A DNA stretch of 64,000 bases from contig NZ_JANGEY010000002.1 in NCBI RefSeq assembly GCF_024451105.1, forward strand, positions 372,001 to 436,000, read 5' to 3'. The position numbers were made by a program, and so were the translations under genes. Shown one piece after another: positions 33,597 to 42,278 of this stretch. A model generated the notes under the pieces. That model saw only the letters and a list, made by a program, of their open reading frames with translations, made no database searches and was not told the DNA's origin. Within the stretch, counting starts at the first letter, position 1; every line of letters begins with the position of its first letter. The stretch is from Stutzerimonas stutzeri (GTDB taxonomy: Bacteria; Pseudomonadota; Gammaproteobacteria; Pseudomonadales; Pseudomonadaceae).

Positions 33597-35177
33597 ATGA
33601 CCGCCCGCGCCAACCTGCTCACCTACGCGCTCGCCCTGCAGTTGACCCTGCTCGCCCTTGGCGCCCTCTGGTACGGCCTGGGCCGCGACCGGCAACTGGC
33701 CGACCCGCAGCAGGCCGGAGCCCGCCTGCAGTGCGCCTCCTACAGCCCGTTCGACCACGACCAGTCGCCCTTCGACAAGCCGCTCGGCATCCGTCGCGAG
33801 CGCCTGGAGGCCGACGTCGCCCTGCTCGCGCAGCGTTTCGAGTGCCTGCGCACCTACTCGGTGACCGGCCTCGAGGAGCTGCCGGAGGTCGCCCGCCGCC
33901 ACGGCATGACCCTGATGATCGGCGCCTGGGTCAGCCGCGAACGAAAAGCCACGCGCGAGGAGATCGAGCTGCTGGTGCAGACCGCCAACGCCCACCCGGA
34001 CGTGGTGACCGCGGTGATCGTCGGCAACGAGGCGCTGCTGCGCCGGGAAATCACTTCCCGCCGACTGGTCGAGCTGATCGAGGAGGTGAAGGGCCGGGTC
34101 ACCCAACCGGTCACCTACGCCGACGTCTGGGAGTTCTGGCTGCGCCACCCGGAAGTCGGTCCGGCGGTGGACTTCGTCACCATCCACCTGCTGCCCTACT
34201 GGGAGGACGAGCCCACCGGCATCGACGCGGCCCTCGCCCAGGTCAGAACGGTGCACGAGCGCTTCGAGCGCCTGTACGCGCCCAAGCCGATCTTCGTCGG
34301 CGAGGCCGGCTGGCCGAGCGAAGGTCGCCAGCGCGAGGACGCCCTGCCCAGCCGACTCAACGAGGCGCGCTTCGTGCGTGGCTTCGTCGAGCTGGCCGAA
34401 CAGCACGGCTGGCGCTACAACCTGATCGAGGCCTTCGACCAGCCGTGGAAACGCATCAGCGAAGGCACGGTCGGCGGCTACTGGGGGCTGTTCGACGCCT
34501 ACCGCGAGGACAAGGGCGTGCTCGCCGGCCCGGTCTCCAACCTGCCGGACTGGCCGCGCTGGCTGAGCCTGAATGCCCTGCTGCTGGCTGCGGGACTGCT
34601 GCTCGGCGGCGTCCCGCGCACGCGCAGCGCCGCCCTGCGGCTGCCGCCGCTCGCTGGGCTCGCCGCCGCCTGCAGCGCCCTGTGGGCCCAACAGCTGAGC
34701 CTGGACAGTCGTCACCTCGGCGAGTGGCTGTGGCACGGCAGCCTGCTGCTGCTCAACCTGCCGGTGGCCGCACGCATCCTGCTGCAGATCAACCCGCCTG
34801 GCGCCTGCTGGCGCCTCTCTCTGGCAACCTGGCTGGAGCGGCGCGCCGCCTGGTGGCTGCTGGCCGCCGGCCTGGCCGGCGCCTGGCTGATGCTGGCGCT
34901 GGTGTTCGATCCGCGCTACCGCAGCTTCCCCAGCGCCGCCTTGCTGCTGCCGGCGCTCGGTTACCTGTGCTGGCCGAGCCGCGGGCCGCGGGCGGAGCTC
35001 GGTCTGCTGGCCGTACTGCTGGCCATCGGCCTGCCGGCGATGCTCTGGCAGGAAACGCTGCGCAACGCCCAGGCGCTGGGCTGGGCGGCGGTCAGCCTGC
35101 TGCTGCTGAGCGCTCTCTGGCGCTGCCGGCAGCCGGCCATTCGCCCCGCTGCGCGGACGCTGTCGCCCGGAGCCTGA
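33597..35177 (+). CDS. Membrane-anchored GH17 glucan enzyme
   Basis: The 526-residue protein has an N-terminal membrane anchor (residues 8-28), a GH17 catalytic domain (about 45-330) and roughly six to seven membrane helices after residue 350. The acid/base Glu is in IVGNEALLR (E145) and the nucleophile in FVGEAGWPSEG (E236). Pseudomonad GH17 enzymes act as beta-1,3-glucan transglycosylases that branch or elongate periplasmic glucans; no GT2 synthase domain is fused here, unlike NdvB. Similar proteins are annotated as beta-1,6-glucan synthase. The exact linkage made cannot be read from sequence. Confidence 0.85.
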   Translation: MTARANLLTYALALQLTLLALGALWYGLGRDRQLADPQQAGARLQCASYSPFDHDQSPFDKPLGIRRERLEADVALLAQRFECLRTYSVTGLEELPEVARRHGMTLMIGAWVSRERKATREEIELLVQTANAHPDVVTAVIVGNEALLRREITSRRLVELIEEVKGRVTQPVTYADVWEFWLRHPEVGPAVDFVTIHLLPYWEDEPTGIDAALAQVRTVHERFERLYAPKPIFVGEAGWPSEGRQREDALPSRLNEARFVRGFVELAEQHGWRYNLIEAFDQPWKRISEGTVGGYWGLFDAYREDKGVLAGPVSNLPDWPRWLSLNALLLAAGLLLGGVPRTRSAALRLPPLAGLAAACSALWAQQLSLDSRHLGEWLWHGSLLLLNLPVAARILLQINPPGACWRLSLATWLERRAAWWLLAAGLAGAWLMLALVFDPRYRSFPSAALLLPALGYLCWPSRGPRAELGLLAVLLAIGLPAMLWQETLRNAQALGWAAVSLLLLSALWRCRQPAIRPAARTLSPGA

Positions 35178-35288
35178 AGGCCATGCGACCAGGGTCGCTC
35201 TTGCCCGGAGCCGAGCGCCCCTTCTAAGCTGCTCGCCCACCAAGACAAGAGGCACCCGCCTGCCGGCAGGGTGCCCGCAAGGATCGCC

Positions 35289-36479
35289 ATGACCGCCCTT
35301 CGCCCCGCCCTCTTTCCGGTCCTGCTCGCCGGCGCCCTGCTGCTGCTCACCGTGCATACCCTCGGGCGTTTCATCTACACCCCGTTGCTGCCCTGGCTGG
35401 TCGAGGACGGGCTGCTGAGCGTCCGCCAGGGCGCCGACATCGCCAGCTGGAACTACCTCGGCTACCTGATCGGCGCCCTGCTGGCGATCCGCTGGCACCG
35501 CATCGCGCAGATCCGTCGCAGCCTGCCCTGGGGACTGCTGCTGCACGTGCTGAGCACCCTCGCCCAGACCCAGGCGAGCGACCCCGACCTGCTCGCCGCG
35601 CTGCGCCTGATCAACGGCATCGGCAACGGCCTGGTATTCGTCCAGGCCCCGGCGCTGATCCTCGAATGGCTGGCCCGCCAGAACAGCGCGGGCGCCAGCG
35701 GGCTGGTCTACCTCGGCGTCGGCGCCGGCCTGCTGCTGTCCAGCGCACTGGTCACCCTGAGCGCCGACTGGCTGCACGGCGCAGCGCGCTGGTGGCCGGC
35801 GGCGCTGCTCAGCCTGCCGCTGGCCTGGTGGGGCTGGCGCCGCCTGGCGCGCCTGGACAGCGCCGCTCCATCGCCCCAGCCACAGATCGGTGAGTCGAGC
35901 ACACGCCTGCTGGACCGCCGGAGCATCCCGCTGTTTCTCGCCTATGCCGGCGCCGGCATGGGTTACATCCTGCCGATGACCTTCCTGCCGATGCTGGCGC
36001 GCCTGCAGGTGGAGCCGGGCAGCTTCCTGGTCAACGGCAGCTGGCTGCTGGTTGCACTGGCCACCCTCGGAGCGCCCTGGCTGTGGAATCGCCTGGGCGT
36101 GCGCATCGGCGACAAGCCGGCCCTGCTGCTCAACTACCTGATCCAGCTGAGCGGCGTGCTCGCCGCGCTACTGCTGCCGGGGGCCGTCGGCATCCTGCTC
36201 TGCGCACTGCTGGTCGGCGGCACCTTCCTCGGCACGGTGCTGCTCACCCAGCGCCTCGGCCGCAGCCTGCAGCCGCACCAGGGACCGCGTATCTCGGCGG
36301 CGATGATCGCCCTGTACAGCGTCGCCCAGTTGGCCGCACCCTGGCTCACCGGCCAATGGCTGGGCATGGGCGGCAGCCTGCACAGCGCCTTCTGGCTCGG
36401 TGCCGGGGCGCTGGCCTGGGGATTCGCCTGGATGCTGGTCGTTCCCTCAGGCGCAAGCTCCGCGACAGGGCAAGGCTGA
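35289..36479 (+). CDS. YbfB/YjiJ-type MFS transporter
   Basis: The 396-residue protein has about twelve membrane helices and the YbfB/YjiJ family pattern: GRFIYTPLLPWLVEDG in the first helix-loop, ASWNYLGYLIGAL in the second helix, and GNGLVFVQAPALIL. Members are unassigned major facilitator transporters. AAGGA is five bases before the ATG at 35289; the upstream in-frame codon gives no advantage. It follows the GH17 gene after 111 bases, possibly in the same unit. Confidence 0.9.
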   Translation: MTALRPALFPVLLAGALLLLTVHTLGRFIYTPLLPWLVEDGLLSVRQGADIASWNYLGYLIGALLAIRWHRIAQIRRSLPWGLLLHVLSTLAQTQASDPDLLAALRLINGIGNGLVFVQAPALILEWLARQNSAGASGLVYLGVGAGLLLSSALVTLSADWLHGAARWWPAALLSLPLAWWGWRRLARLDSAAPSPQPQIGESSTRLLDRRSIPLFLAYAGAGMGYILPMTFLPMLARLQVEPGSFLVNGSWLLVALATLGAPWLWNRLGVRIGDKPALLLNYLIQLSGVLAALLLPGAVGILLCALLVGGTFLGTVLLTQRLGRSLQPHQGPRISAAMIALYSVAQLAAPWLTGQWLGMGGSLHSAFWLGAGALAWGFAWMLVVPSGASSATGQG

Positions 36480-36533
36480 CATCCCCCAGACGGCGAACGC
36501 CGACGGCATATGGCCGGAAACAGCCCGCAAGCG

Positions 36534-37190
36534 TCAGAGCAGATCGTAGCGAAGGCCCACCGACCAGAAGTCGATATCACCATCGCCGCCCGTCAATTCG
36601 TCGCTGCCGACATCGCGGTAACGCTCGAACTCCCCAAGCAGGCTGATCTGCGGCGAGAACTGCCAGGCCACCCCCAGTCCCCAGGAGCCCACGGTTTCGC
36701 TATCCTCGGAAGAGGCCGAAGCGCTCCCGCCGCCGCCCACCGCCCGGGCAGACACCTTGGTCTTCAGCGAGTGCCAACCCACCCTGGCATACAGACTCAA
36801 GCCATCCTCGAATGGCAAACGGCCAACCAGGCTGCCTCCCACGCCCTTGCTTTCCATGCCGACGGCCAGCGCTCCCTCGTTCCCGACTCCCCTGTAGTCA
36901 AACTTCCCCAAGTCGACCCAGGTTCCCTCAAGAGCGAAGTACCGGTTGAGCTGAATCCCCATGCCCACCTTGTAGGCCAGGTCATCGTCATCGACCGAAG
37001 ACGATAGATTGGTGAAGCCGCTATCGCGCAATAGCCGATCGAGGCTCCGGCGACTGCCATCAAGATCGGCGCTGGCTCGCCCCAGATTGCCAGACAGGTA
37101 CAACCCGACCGAATCGTATTCGGCCAACACGGGCAGACTGACGACGGACATGGCGGCTATCGCCGCAAGACGGGCAGTGACATGACGCAT
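36534..37190 (-). CDS. Outer-membrane beta-barrel protein (OmpA/OmpW-like)
   Basis: The 218-residue protein has a signal peptide (MRHVTARLAAIAAMSVVSLPVLAE, cleaved near residue 24) and alternating amphipathic strands such as VGLYLSGNLGRAS, YFALEGTWVDLGKF and FSPQISLLGEFERYRDV, typical of an eight-stranded porin-like barrel. It ends SVGLRYDLL rather than with the usual terminal Phe. AGGAGA lies six bases before the ATG at 37190. Base composition is visibly less GC-rich than its neighbours. Function is not evident. Confidence 0.82.
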   Translation of the reverse strand: MRHVTARLAAIAAMSVVSLPVLAEYDSVGLYLSGNLGRASADLDGSRRSLDRLLRDSGFTNLSSSVDDDDLAYKVGMGIQLNRYFALEGTWVDLGKFDYRGVGNEGALAVGMESKGVGGSLVGRLPFEDGLSLYARVGWHSLKTKVSARAVGGGGSASASSEDSETVGSWGLGVAWQFSPQISLLGEFERYRDVGSDELTGGDGDIDFWSVGLRYDLL

Positions 37191-37444
37191 TGCAGATCTC
37201 CTGATCCCTGATGACAGGCGACAGACTTGTTGTGTTCTTGCCCCGATTCGCCTGCAAGACCGCGAGCCCATGGCCCTGAGTGTCCCCCATGCCCAACAGG
37301 CGGCTCGCTCCCTGACTCCACAGGCTCAAGCATAGACCTCCAGCCCCCGGCTGCCACGCGAGAGGGAAAGTTGCAGGATGCATCACGAAAATCGTCGTGC
37401 ACTGCGGCACAGCCCGCCAAGCATGCCTCCGGCCGTACGCCCGC
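37191..37444. other. Intergenic stretch upstream of the barrel gene, no feature recognised
   Basis: Lower in GC than the surroundings. I see no open frame with a start signal, no strong hairpin and no clear promoter hexamers. Confidence 0.5.
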
Positions 37445-38503
37445 CTATTGACGCCGGGCCCTCTCACCGCTGCGAAGTTGCGGCCAGCTCTCCTCGATCA
37501 GCCTGGCGACCTCGGCTCGAGGCGCCTGATAGCCGAACATGCCGGCGCTCAGCCGCGCAGCCTGGACGTCGCCGCCCGCCGCCTCCAGCCGCTGGCGCGC
37601 CTTGAGATTGGGCGTCTGGTAGAAGGTCGCCGCGGCGATGCGCGCGGAGACCTCCGGGCGCAACATGTAGCCGATGAAGGCCCGGGCGCCCTCCGGATTC
37701 TTCGCCGCGACCGGTATCGCCAGGATATCGACGAACACCAGACTCCCCTCTTCCGGCAGCATGAACTTCACCGGCTGTCCCTTGGCCTCGGCGGCCAGGG
37801 CGTCGCCGGCCCAGGCCATGCTCACGCAGACCTTGCCCGCCTCGAGATCCTCGATGTAGCGGCTGCTGTCGATGTAGCGGTATTGCGGCCGCAGTTGCTC
37901 GAGCGTCCTCAGGGCGCGCCCGACGTAGGCCTGGCCAGCCGAGCCCAGGCTGCGCCCTTGGTAGTTGGCCAGCAGGCTGGTCACGTCATTGGCCGAGTCG
38001 AGCAGAGTCACACCGCAGCCGGACAGCCTGGCCAGCAGGTCCTTGTCGAACACCAACCCCCAGGTGTTCGGCACCGGGCCACCCAGCGAGGCCTCGGCCA
38101 GGGGCAGATTGACCGCCAGACCGATGCTGCCCCACAGATAGGGTACGCCGTACTCGCGCGCCGGATCATGGGCGGCCAGGCGCGCCATGATCAGCGGCTC
38201 CATGGCCTCGAAGCCGGGCAGACCGGCAGCGGCGTAGGGCCGCAGCAGCCCCTCGCCGATCAGCTTGCCGAAGTTGTCGGTGGACGGCACCACCACGTCC
38301 AGCGCCTCGCCTGCGCGCAACAGGCCGTAGAGCTCCTGATCGCTGTCGTAGGTCTGGTAGCGGACTTCGATACCGGTTTCGCGGGTGAACTCCTCGAGCA
38401 CCGCGGGCTCGATGTAGTCGTTCCAGTTGGCGATGCGGAGCGACTGGGCATGCACTGCAGAAAAAGCGAGCGCCAGGACGGGCGCGGTGAGCCATTGTTT
38501 CAC
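37445..38503 (-). CDS. PotF-like polyamine/spermidine-binding periplasmic protein
   Basis: The 352-residue protein has a signal peptide (MKQWLTAPVLALAFSAVHA) and then SLRIANWNDYIEPAVLEEFTRETGIEV, the opening of PotF/PotD solute-binding proteins, with YDSDQELYGLL and VPYLWGSIGLAVN following. These proteins capture putrescine or spermidine for an ABC importer. The start is a GTG at 38503 because it begins the signal peptide exactly; the longer frame lacks one. No permease or ATPase gene is adjacent, so it is an orphan binding protein here. Confidence 0.88.
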   Translation of the reverse strand: MKQWLTAPVLALAFSAVHAQSLRIANWNDYIEPAVLEEFTRETGIEVRYQTYDSDQELYGLLRAGEALDVVVPSTDNFGKLIGEGLLRPYAAAGLPGFEAMEPLIMARLAAHDPAREYGVPYLWGSIGLAVNLPLAEASLGGPVPNTWGLVFDKDLLARLSGCGVTLLDSANDVTSLLANYQGRSLGSAGQAYVGRALRTLEQLRPQYRYIDSSRYIEDLEAGKVCVSMAWAGDALAAEAKGQPVKFMLPEEGSLVFVDILAIPVAAKNPEGARAFIGYMLRPEVSARIAAATFYQTPNLKARQRLEAAGGDVQAARLSAGMFGYQAPRAEVARLIEESWPQLRSGERARRQ

Positions 38504-38721
38504 GGTACGAGATCCATTCGGCGAATGAGTGTTCTTGTCGACGCCAGGCTGCCGCACGCCCAACGACGCGCAGACAGCCGTGCTCGACCCGGAAAATCCG
38601 GATGAATCATAAGGGCTTCGTGAACAAAAACCAGCTCGACCGACGGTGCAGATGGCGACGCACGAAAAAGGACGCCCCCGGACTCCGCGTCGGCGTTCGG
38701 CAATTGCGCGTGCCGGAGATA

Positions 38722-38760
38722 CAAAAAACCCCGGTACTCCTAGAGCACCGGGGTTTTTTG
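38722..38760 (-). terminator. tRNA-Ser(CGA) terminator
   Basis: A stem of 13 bp (AAAAAACCCCGGT at 38723-38735 with ACCGGGGTTTTTT at 38747-38759) lies ten bases beyond the tRNA and ends in six T on the minus strand. Confidence 0.9.
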
Positions 38761-38769
38761 TTTTCGATA

Positions 38770-38859
38770 TGGCGGAGAGATAGGGATTTGAACCCTAGGT
38801 ACCCTCGCGGATACAACGGATTTCGAATCCGTCCCGTTCGACCACTCCGGCATCTCTCC
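38770..38859 (-). tRNA. tRNA-Ser(CGA)
   Basis: The 90-base gene has acceptor stem GGAGAGA / TCTCTCC, a long variable arm, anticodon loop TTCGAAA giving CGA, and an encoded CCA end. It reads UCG codons. Confidence 0.95.
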
Positions 38860-38871
38860 GAACAGGCGCGC

Positions 38872-38900
38872 ATCATAACAGCTCGGATCCGTTTGGCGAA
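38872..38900 (-). promoter_or_regulatory. tRNA-Ser(CGA) promoter
   Basis: TATGAT (38872-38877, minus strand) with TTCGCC 17 bases upstream (38895-38900), followed by the GC-rich discriminator GCGCGCC. The -35 is weak. Confidence 0.45.
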
Positions 38901-38956
38901 GCCCCTCGAGAGGATTTTTTCGCGCCGAATCAGTCGCTTGCGCGCCGGCAGCAGAA

Positions 38957-39832
38957 TCAGACCGCGGCGGTCAGCCGGGTCAGCGCCTCGCGGTACTTGT
39001 CGGCGGTCTTCTGCGCCACCTCGGCGGGGACGGCCGGGGCCGGCGGCTGCTTGTTCCAGCCGGTGGACTCCAGCCAGTCGCGAACGAACTGCTTGTCGAA
39101 GCTCGGCGGATTGCTGCCTTCGGCGTAGCTGTCGGCCGGCCAGAAGCGACTGGAGTCGGGAGTCAGCGCTTCGTCCATCAGGGTCAGGGTGCCATCCTCG
39201 TCGAGACCGAATTCGAACTTGGTGTCGGCGATGATGATGCCGCGGGTCGCCGCGTACTCGACCGCCGCGCTGTACAGGGCGATGGCGGTGTCGCGCACCT
39301 TGGCGGCCAGTTCGGCGCCGATCAGCGCCTCGCACTGGGCGAAGGAGATGTTCTCGTCGTGGTCGCCGACCGCAGCCTTGGTCGAGGGGGTGAAGATCGG
39401 CTGCGGCAGCCTGGCTGCTTCCTTGAGGCCGGCCGGCAGGGCGATGCCGCACACGGTGCCGCTCTGCCGGTACTCCTTCCAGCCGGAGCCGACCAGGTAG
39501 CCGCGCACGATGGCTTCCACTGGCACCGGCTGGAGACGCTTGGCGACTACCGCACGCCCCTCCACCAGCGGCAACTCGGCGGCCGGCACCACGTCCTCGA
39601 CCCGGTCGCCGGTGAAGTGGTTAGGCACCAGATCCTTGAGCCTGTCGAACCAGAAGTTGGAGATGGCGGTGAGGATCTTGCCCTTCTCCGGGATCGGCTC
39701 GTCGAGGATGACGTCGAATGCCGACAGACGATCGGAGGCCACCATCAGCATGCGCTTGTCGTCGATTTCGTAGAGGTCGCGAACCTTGCCCGAGTAGATC
39801 TTCTTCAGGCTCAGGGTGGTGGGTGTGCTCAT
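38957..39832 (-). CDS. purC: SAICAR synthetase PurC, long (betaproteobacterial/eukaryotic) type
   Basis: The 291-residue enzyme condenses CAIR with aspartate in purine synthesis. Key segments are [48 protein letters not shown] and [13 protein letters not shown] followed by [16 protein letters not shown]. This is the roughly 290-310-residue form found in Betaproteobacteria and yeast, not the about 236-residue form that P. aeruginosa carries at the same bamC-dapA locus. The ATG at 39832 is supported by GGA nine bases upstream and the family start. A terminator separates it from bamC. Confidence 0.93.
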   Translation of the reverse strand: MSTPTTLSLKKIYSGKVRDLYEIDDKRMLMVASDRLSAFDVILDEPIPEKGKILTAISNFWFDRLKDLVPNHFTGDRVEDVVPAAELPLVEGRAVVAKRLQPVPVEAIVRGYLVGSGWKEYRQSGTVCGIALPAGLKEAARLPQPIFTPSTKAAVGDHDENISFAQCEALIGAELAAKVRDTAIALYSAAVEYAATRGIIIADTKFEFGLDEDGTLTLMDEALTPDSSRFWPADSYAEGSNPPSFDKQFVRDWLESTGWNKQPPAPAVPAEVAQKTADKYREALTRLTAAV

Positions 39833-39862
39833 AGCGGCAGTTCCGTTTCTGACAAACAAAAC

Positions 39863-39886
39863 AGGCGAAACCCGGGGGTTTCGCCT
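39863..39886 (-). terminator. Terminator between bamC and purC
   Basis: An 11-bp perfect stem (AGGCGAAACCC at 39863-39873 with GGGTTTCGCCT at 39876-39886) is followed on the minus strand by GTTTTGTTTG. It should end the dapA-bamC transcript. Confidence 0.78.
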
Positions 39887-39918
39887 ATCGAGGGGATCGG
39901 CCGGAGCGGCGGGGCCAC

Positions 39919-40632
39919 TCAGCCGAGACGATTCTGGATCAGCTCCAGCACGCGACGCGCCACGTCGGCCGGCGCCACGGTGTCGACGTCCTTCTCCACC
40001 GAGACCTGCACGCTGCCGGCGACGCTGGTCAGACGCACCTGATAGCGCTCGGCACCGGCCTCGGCCGACTCGGCATCCTTGCGACCGCCCAGCAGGCGGG
40101 CGAAGAAACCCGGCGCCTCGTCGGGCTTCTCGGCGCCCTCGGCGAGATTGATGTAGTAGATGCCAAGGCTGCGGTTGAGGTCGTCGACGCGCACGTCGGC
40201 ATCCTCCAGGGCACGACCGACCGCCGACCAGGCACGGTCGAAGTCGCTGGCCAGGATCAGCAGCGGGTTGCCGCTGCCGTCACGGGTCAGGGCGACACGC
40301 TCGGGAGCGTCGAAGCGACGGTCGTCCAGCAGCGACACGCTGCCGCCCGGCTGATCGCCCGTGCGGGCCAGCTCGGCACCGCGCAGGGCGCGCGGACGCG
40401 GCACCTCGAACTTGTCGGCGGTCGGCGCCGGCACGGCCGCCGGGACCGGCAGCAGGGGTTCGAGCGGACGCACCTGGACATCCGGCGGCAGCTGCATCGG
40501 CGCCGCCTCGCGTGCGGTCAGGTAGTCGCTGCTGCGGTCGCGGAAGTAGCCTTCTTCGCCCCACAGCCAGCCGCAACCGCTGCCGGTGGCGACGATCAGG
40601 GCGAGCACGGAAAGTCCAGCCAGTCGCTTCAT
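39919..40632 (-). CDS. bamC: Outer-membrane assembly lipoprotein BamC, shortened form
   Basis: The 237-residue lipoprotein has a signal peptide ending in the lipobox GSGC (Cys20) and the BamC-type unstructured N-terminus [17 protein letters not shown] that in E. coli contacts BamD. One helix-grip domain follows (about residues 110-237, [35 protein letters not shown]). E. coli BamC is 344 residues with two such domains; here the second is missing, and only 86 bases separate the stop from the purC start, so it cannot be recovered in another frame. It follows dapA after 19 bases. Confidence 0.85.
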   Translation of the reverse strand: MKRLAGLSVLALIVATGSGCGWLWGEEGYFRDRSSDYLTAREAAPMQLPPDVQVRPLEPLLPVPAAVPAPTADKFEVPRPRALRGAELARTGDQPGGSVSLLDDRRFDAPERVALTRDGSGNPLLILASDFDRAWSAVGRALEDADVRVDDLNRSLGIYYINLAEGAEKPDEAPGFFARLLGGRKDAESAEAGAERYQVRLTSVAGSVQVSVEKDVDTVAPADVARRVLELIQNRLG

Positions 40633-40651
40633 GCGTCGTCTTCTCCGTTGC

Positions 40652-41530
40652 TCAGGCCAGCACGCCGGCCTGGCGCATGGCCTGGCGCAGCGGCTCCCGG
40701 CAATCCTGGCTCAGCCAGGTCAGCGGCAGGCGGATGCCTTCGGGGATCAACCCCATCTCGTGCAGGGCGAACTTGACCGGAATCGGGTTGGCCTCGCAGA
40801 ACAGCAGCTTGTGCAGCGGCATCAGGCGCTCGTTGATGGCACGGGCAGCCTCGGCCTCGCCACTCATCGCCAGGGCGCACAGCTCGCCCATGGCGCGCGG
40901 GGCGACGTTGGCGGTCACCGAGATGTTGCCCTTCGCGCCCATCAGCATCAGCTCGACCGCGGTGGCATCGTCGCCGGAGAAGGTCAGGAAGCCGGAGGCG
41001 ACCTTGTCCAGCACTTCCTTGCCGCGAACGAGGTCGCCGGTGGCTTCCTTGACGCCGATGATGTTCGGCACCGTGGACAGCCGGGCGATGGTGTCCGGCA
41101 GCATGTCGCAGGCGGTGCGGCCCGGCACGTTGTAGAGAATCTGCGGGATGGCCACCGCCTCGGCGATGGCCTTGTGGTGCAGGTACAGGCCTTCCTGGGT
41201 CGGCTTGTTGTAGTACGGGGTCACCAGCAGGCAGGCGTCGGCGCCGGCCTGCTTGGCGGCGGCGGTCAGTTCGATGGCCTCGCGGGTGGAGTTGGCGCCG
41301 GTCCCGGCGATCACCGGAATGCGCCCGGCGACCTGCTTGACGACCTGGCGGATCACCGCGACGTGCTCCTCGACGTCCAGCGTGGCGGACTCACCCGTGG
41401 TGCCGACCGCGACTATGGCGTTGGTGCCTTCCTGGAGGTGAAAATCGACCAGCTGGCTCAGGCTGTCCCAGTCCAGACGGCCTTCTGCATCCATGGGCGT
41501 GACCAGTGCCACCATACTGCCCGCAATCAT
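40652..41530 (-). CDS. dapA: 4-hydroxy-tetrahydrodipicolinate synthase DapA
   Basis: The 292-residue TIM-barrel enzyme condenses pyruvate with aspartate semialdehyde, the first committed step to diaminopimelate and lysine. The Schiff-base Lys is in GVKEATGD, the catalytic Tyr in [11 protein letters not shown] and the substrate loop in [16 protein letters not shown] lies seven bases before the ATG at 41530; the 29-codon upstream extension is not supported. It is the first gene of a dapA-bamC unit, divergent from gcvR. Confidence 0.97.
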   Translation of the reverse strand: MIAGSMVALVTPMDAEGRLDWDSLSQLVDFHLQEGTNAIVAVGTTGESATLDVEEHVAVIRQVVKQVAGRIPVIAGTGANSTREAIELTAAAKQAGADACLLVTPYYNKPTQEGLYLHHKAIAEAVAIPQILYNVPGRTACDMLPDTIARLSTVPNIIGVKEATGDLVRGKEVLDKVASGFLTFSGDDATAVELMLMGAKGNISVTANVAPRAMGELCALAMSGEAEAARAINERLMPLHKLLFCEANPIPVKFALHEMGLIPEGIRLPLTWLSQDCREPLRQAMRQAGVLA

Positions 41531-41701
41531 GCAACCACTCCTGCCGCTATATAGAGAAAGCCGCCATGTTACTGGGGCGACCGGCCTTGCACAAGCTGGC
41601 CACGGCGGGGCGGGCATTCCCCTGCCCGGCGCTTTTCGCTACCCTTCCCGGCTTTGCCGGCAGCCATCCTGCCGCCACCTCTTCTGCACCAGGAATCCCG
41701 C

Positions 41702-42259
41702 ATGTCGACCCTTCCACCCCGTGAACAGTCTCTCGTGATCAGCGCCCTGGGCACCTCGCCCATGGAGCTCACCAGCGTACTCTGTCGCGCCGCCCAGGAA
41801 AGCCGCTGCAACGTGGTCAGCAGCCGTCTGACCCGGCACGGCGAATACAGCGCCCTGGTGCTGCAGGTCAGCGGCAGCTGGGACGGGCTGGCCCGCCTGG
41901 AGGCCGGTCTGGCCGGCCTGGCCAAGCGCCACAAGTTCAGCCTCAACGTGCTGCGCAGCGCCGCCGCCGAAGAGCGCCCCAACGCCCTGCCCTACGTGGT
42001 CTACGTCAGCGCCGCCTACCGGCCGGACATCCTCGCCGAGCTGTGCCAGTTCTTCGCCGACCACCGCATCGAGCTGGAGAACATCGTCTGCGACACCTAC
42101 CAGGCCCCGCAGACCAGCGCCCTGCTGCTCAACGCCACCATCACCGTGACCCTGCCGCCGGGCACCCAGATCAGTTGGTTGCGCGACCAGTTCCTCGACT
42201 TCGCCGACGCCCTCAACCTCGACGCCCTGATCGAACCGTGGCGTCCGCAGAATCCCTGA
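41702..42259 (+). CDS. gcvR: Glycine cleavage system regulator GcvR family (two ACT domains)
   Basis: The 185-residue protein consists of two ACT domains (about residues 8-85 and 95-180): LVISALGTSPMELTSVLCRAA in the first and VVYVSAAYRPDILAELCQFFADHRIELENI in the second. It has no DNA-binding domain; E. coli GcvR works by binding the activator GcvA. In P. aeruginosa it also lies next to dapA and bcp. AGGAA is seven bases before the ATG. bcp follows after 19 bases in the same direction. Confidence 0.9.
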   Translation: MSTLPPREQSLVISALGTSPMELTSVLCRAAQESRCNVVSSRLTRHGEYSALVLQVSGSWDGLARLEAGLAGLAKRHKFSLNVLRSAAAEERPNALPYVVYVSAAYRPDILAELCQFFADHRIELENIVCDTYQAPQTSALLLNATITVTLPPGTQISWLRDQFLDFADALNLDALIEPWRPQNP

Positions 42260-42278
42260 CCCGACCAAGGAGTCGCCC

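Noticed and set aside
33402-35777. 791-codon minus-strand open frame opposite the GH17 gene
   Set aside because: Composition is Gln/Gly/Ala-rich noise and the plus-strand gene has catalytic residues in place.
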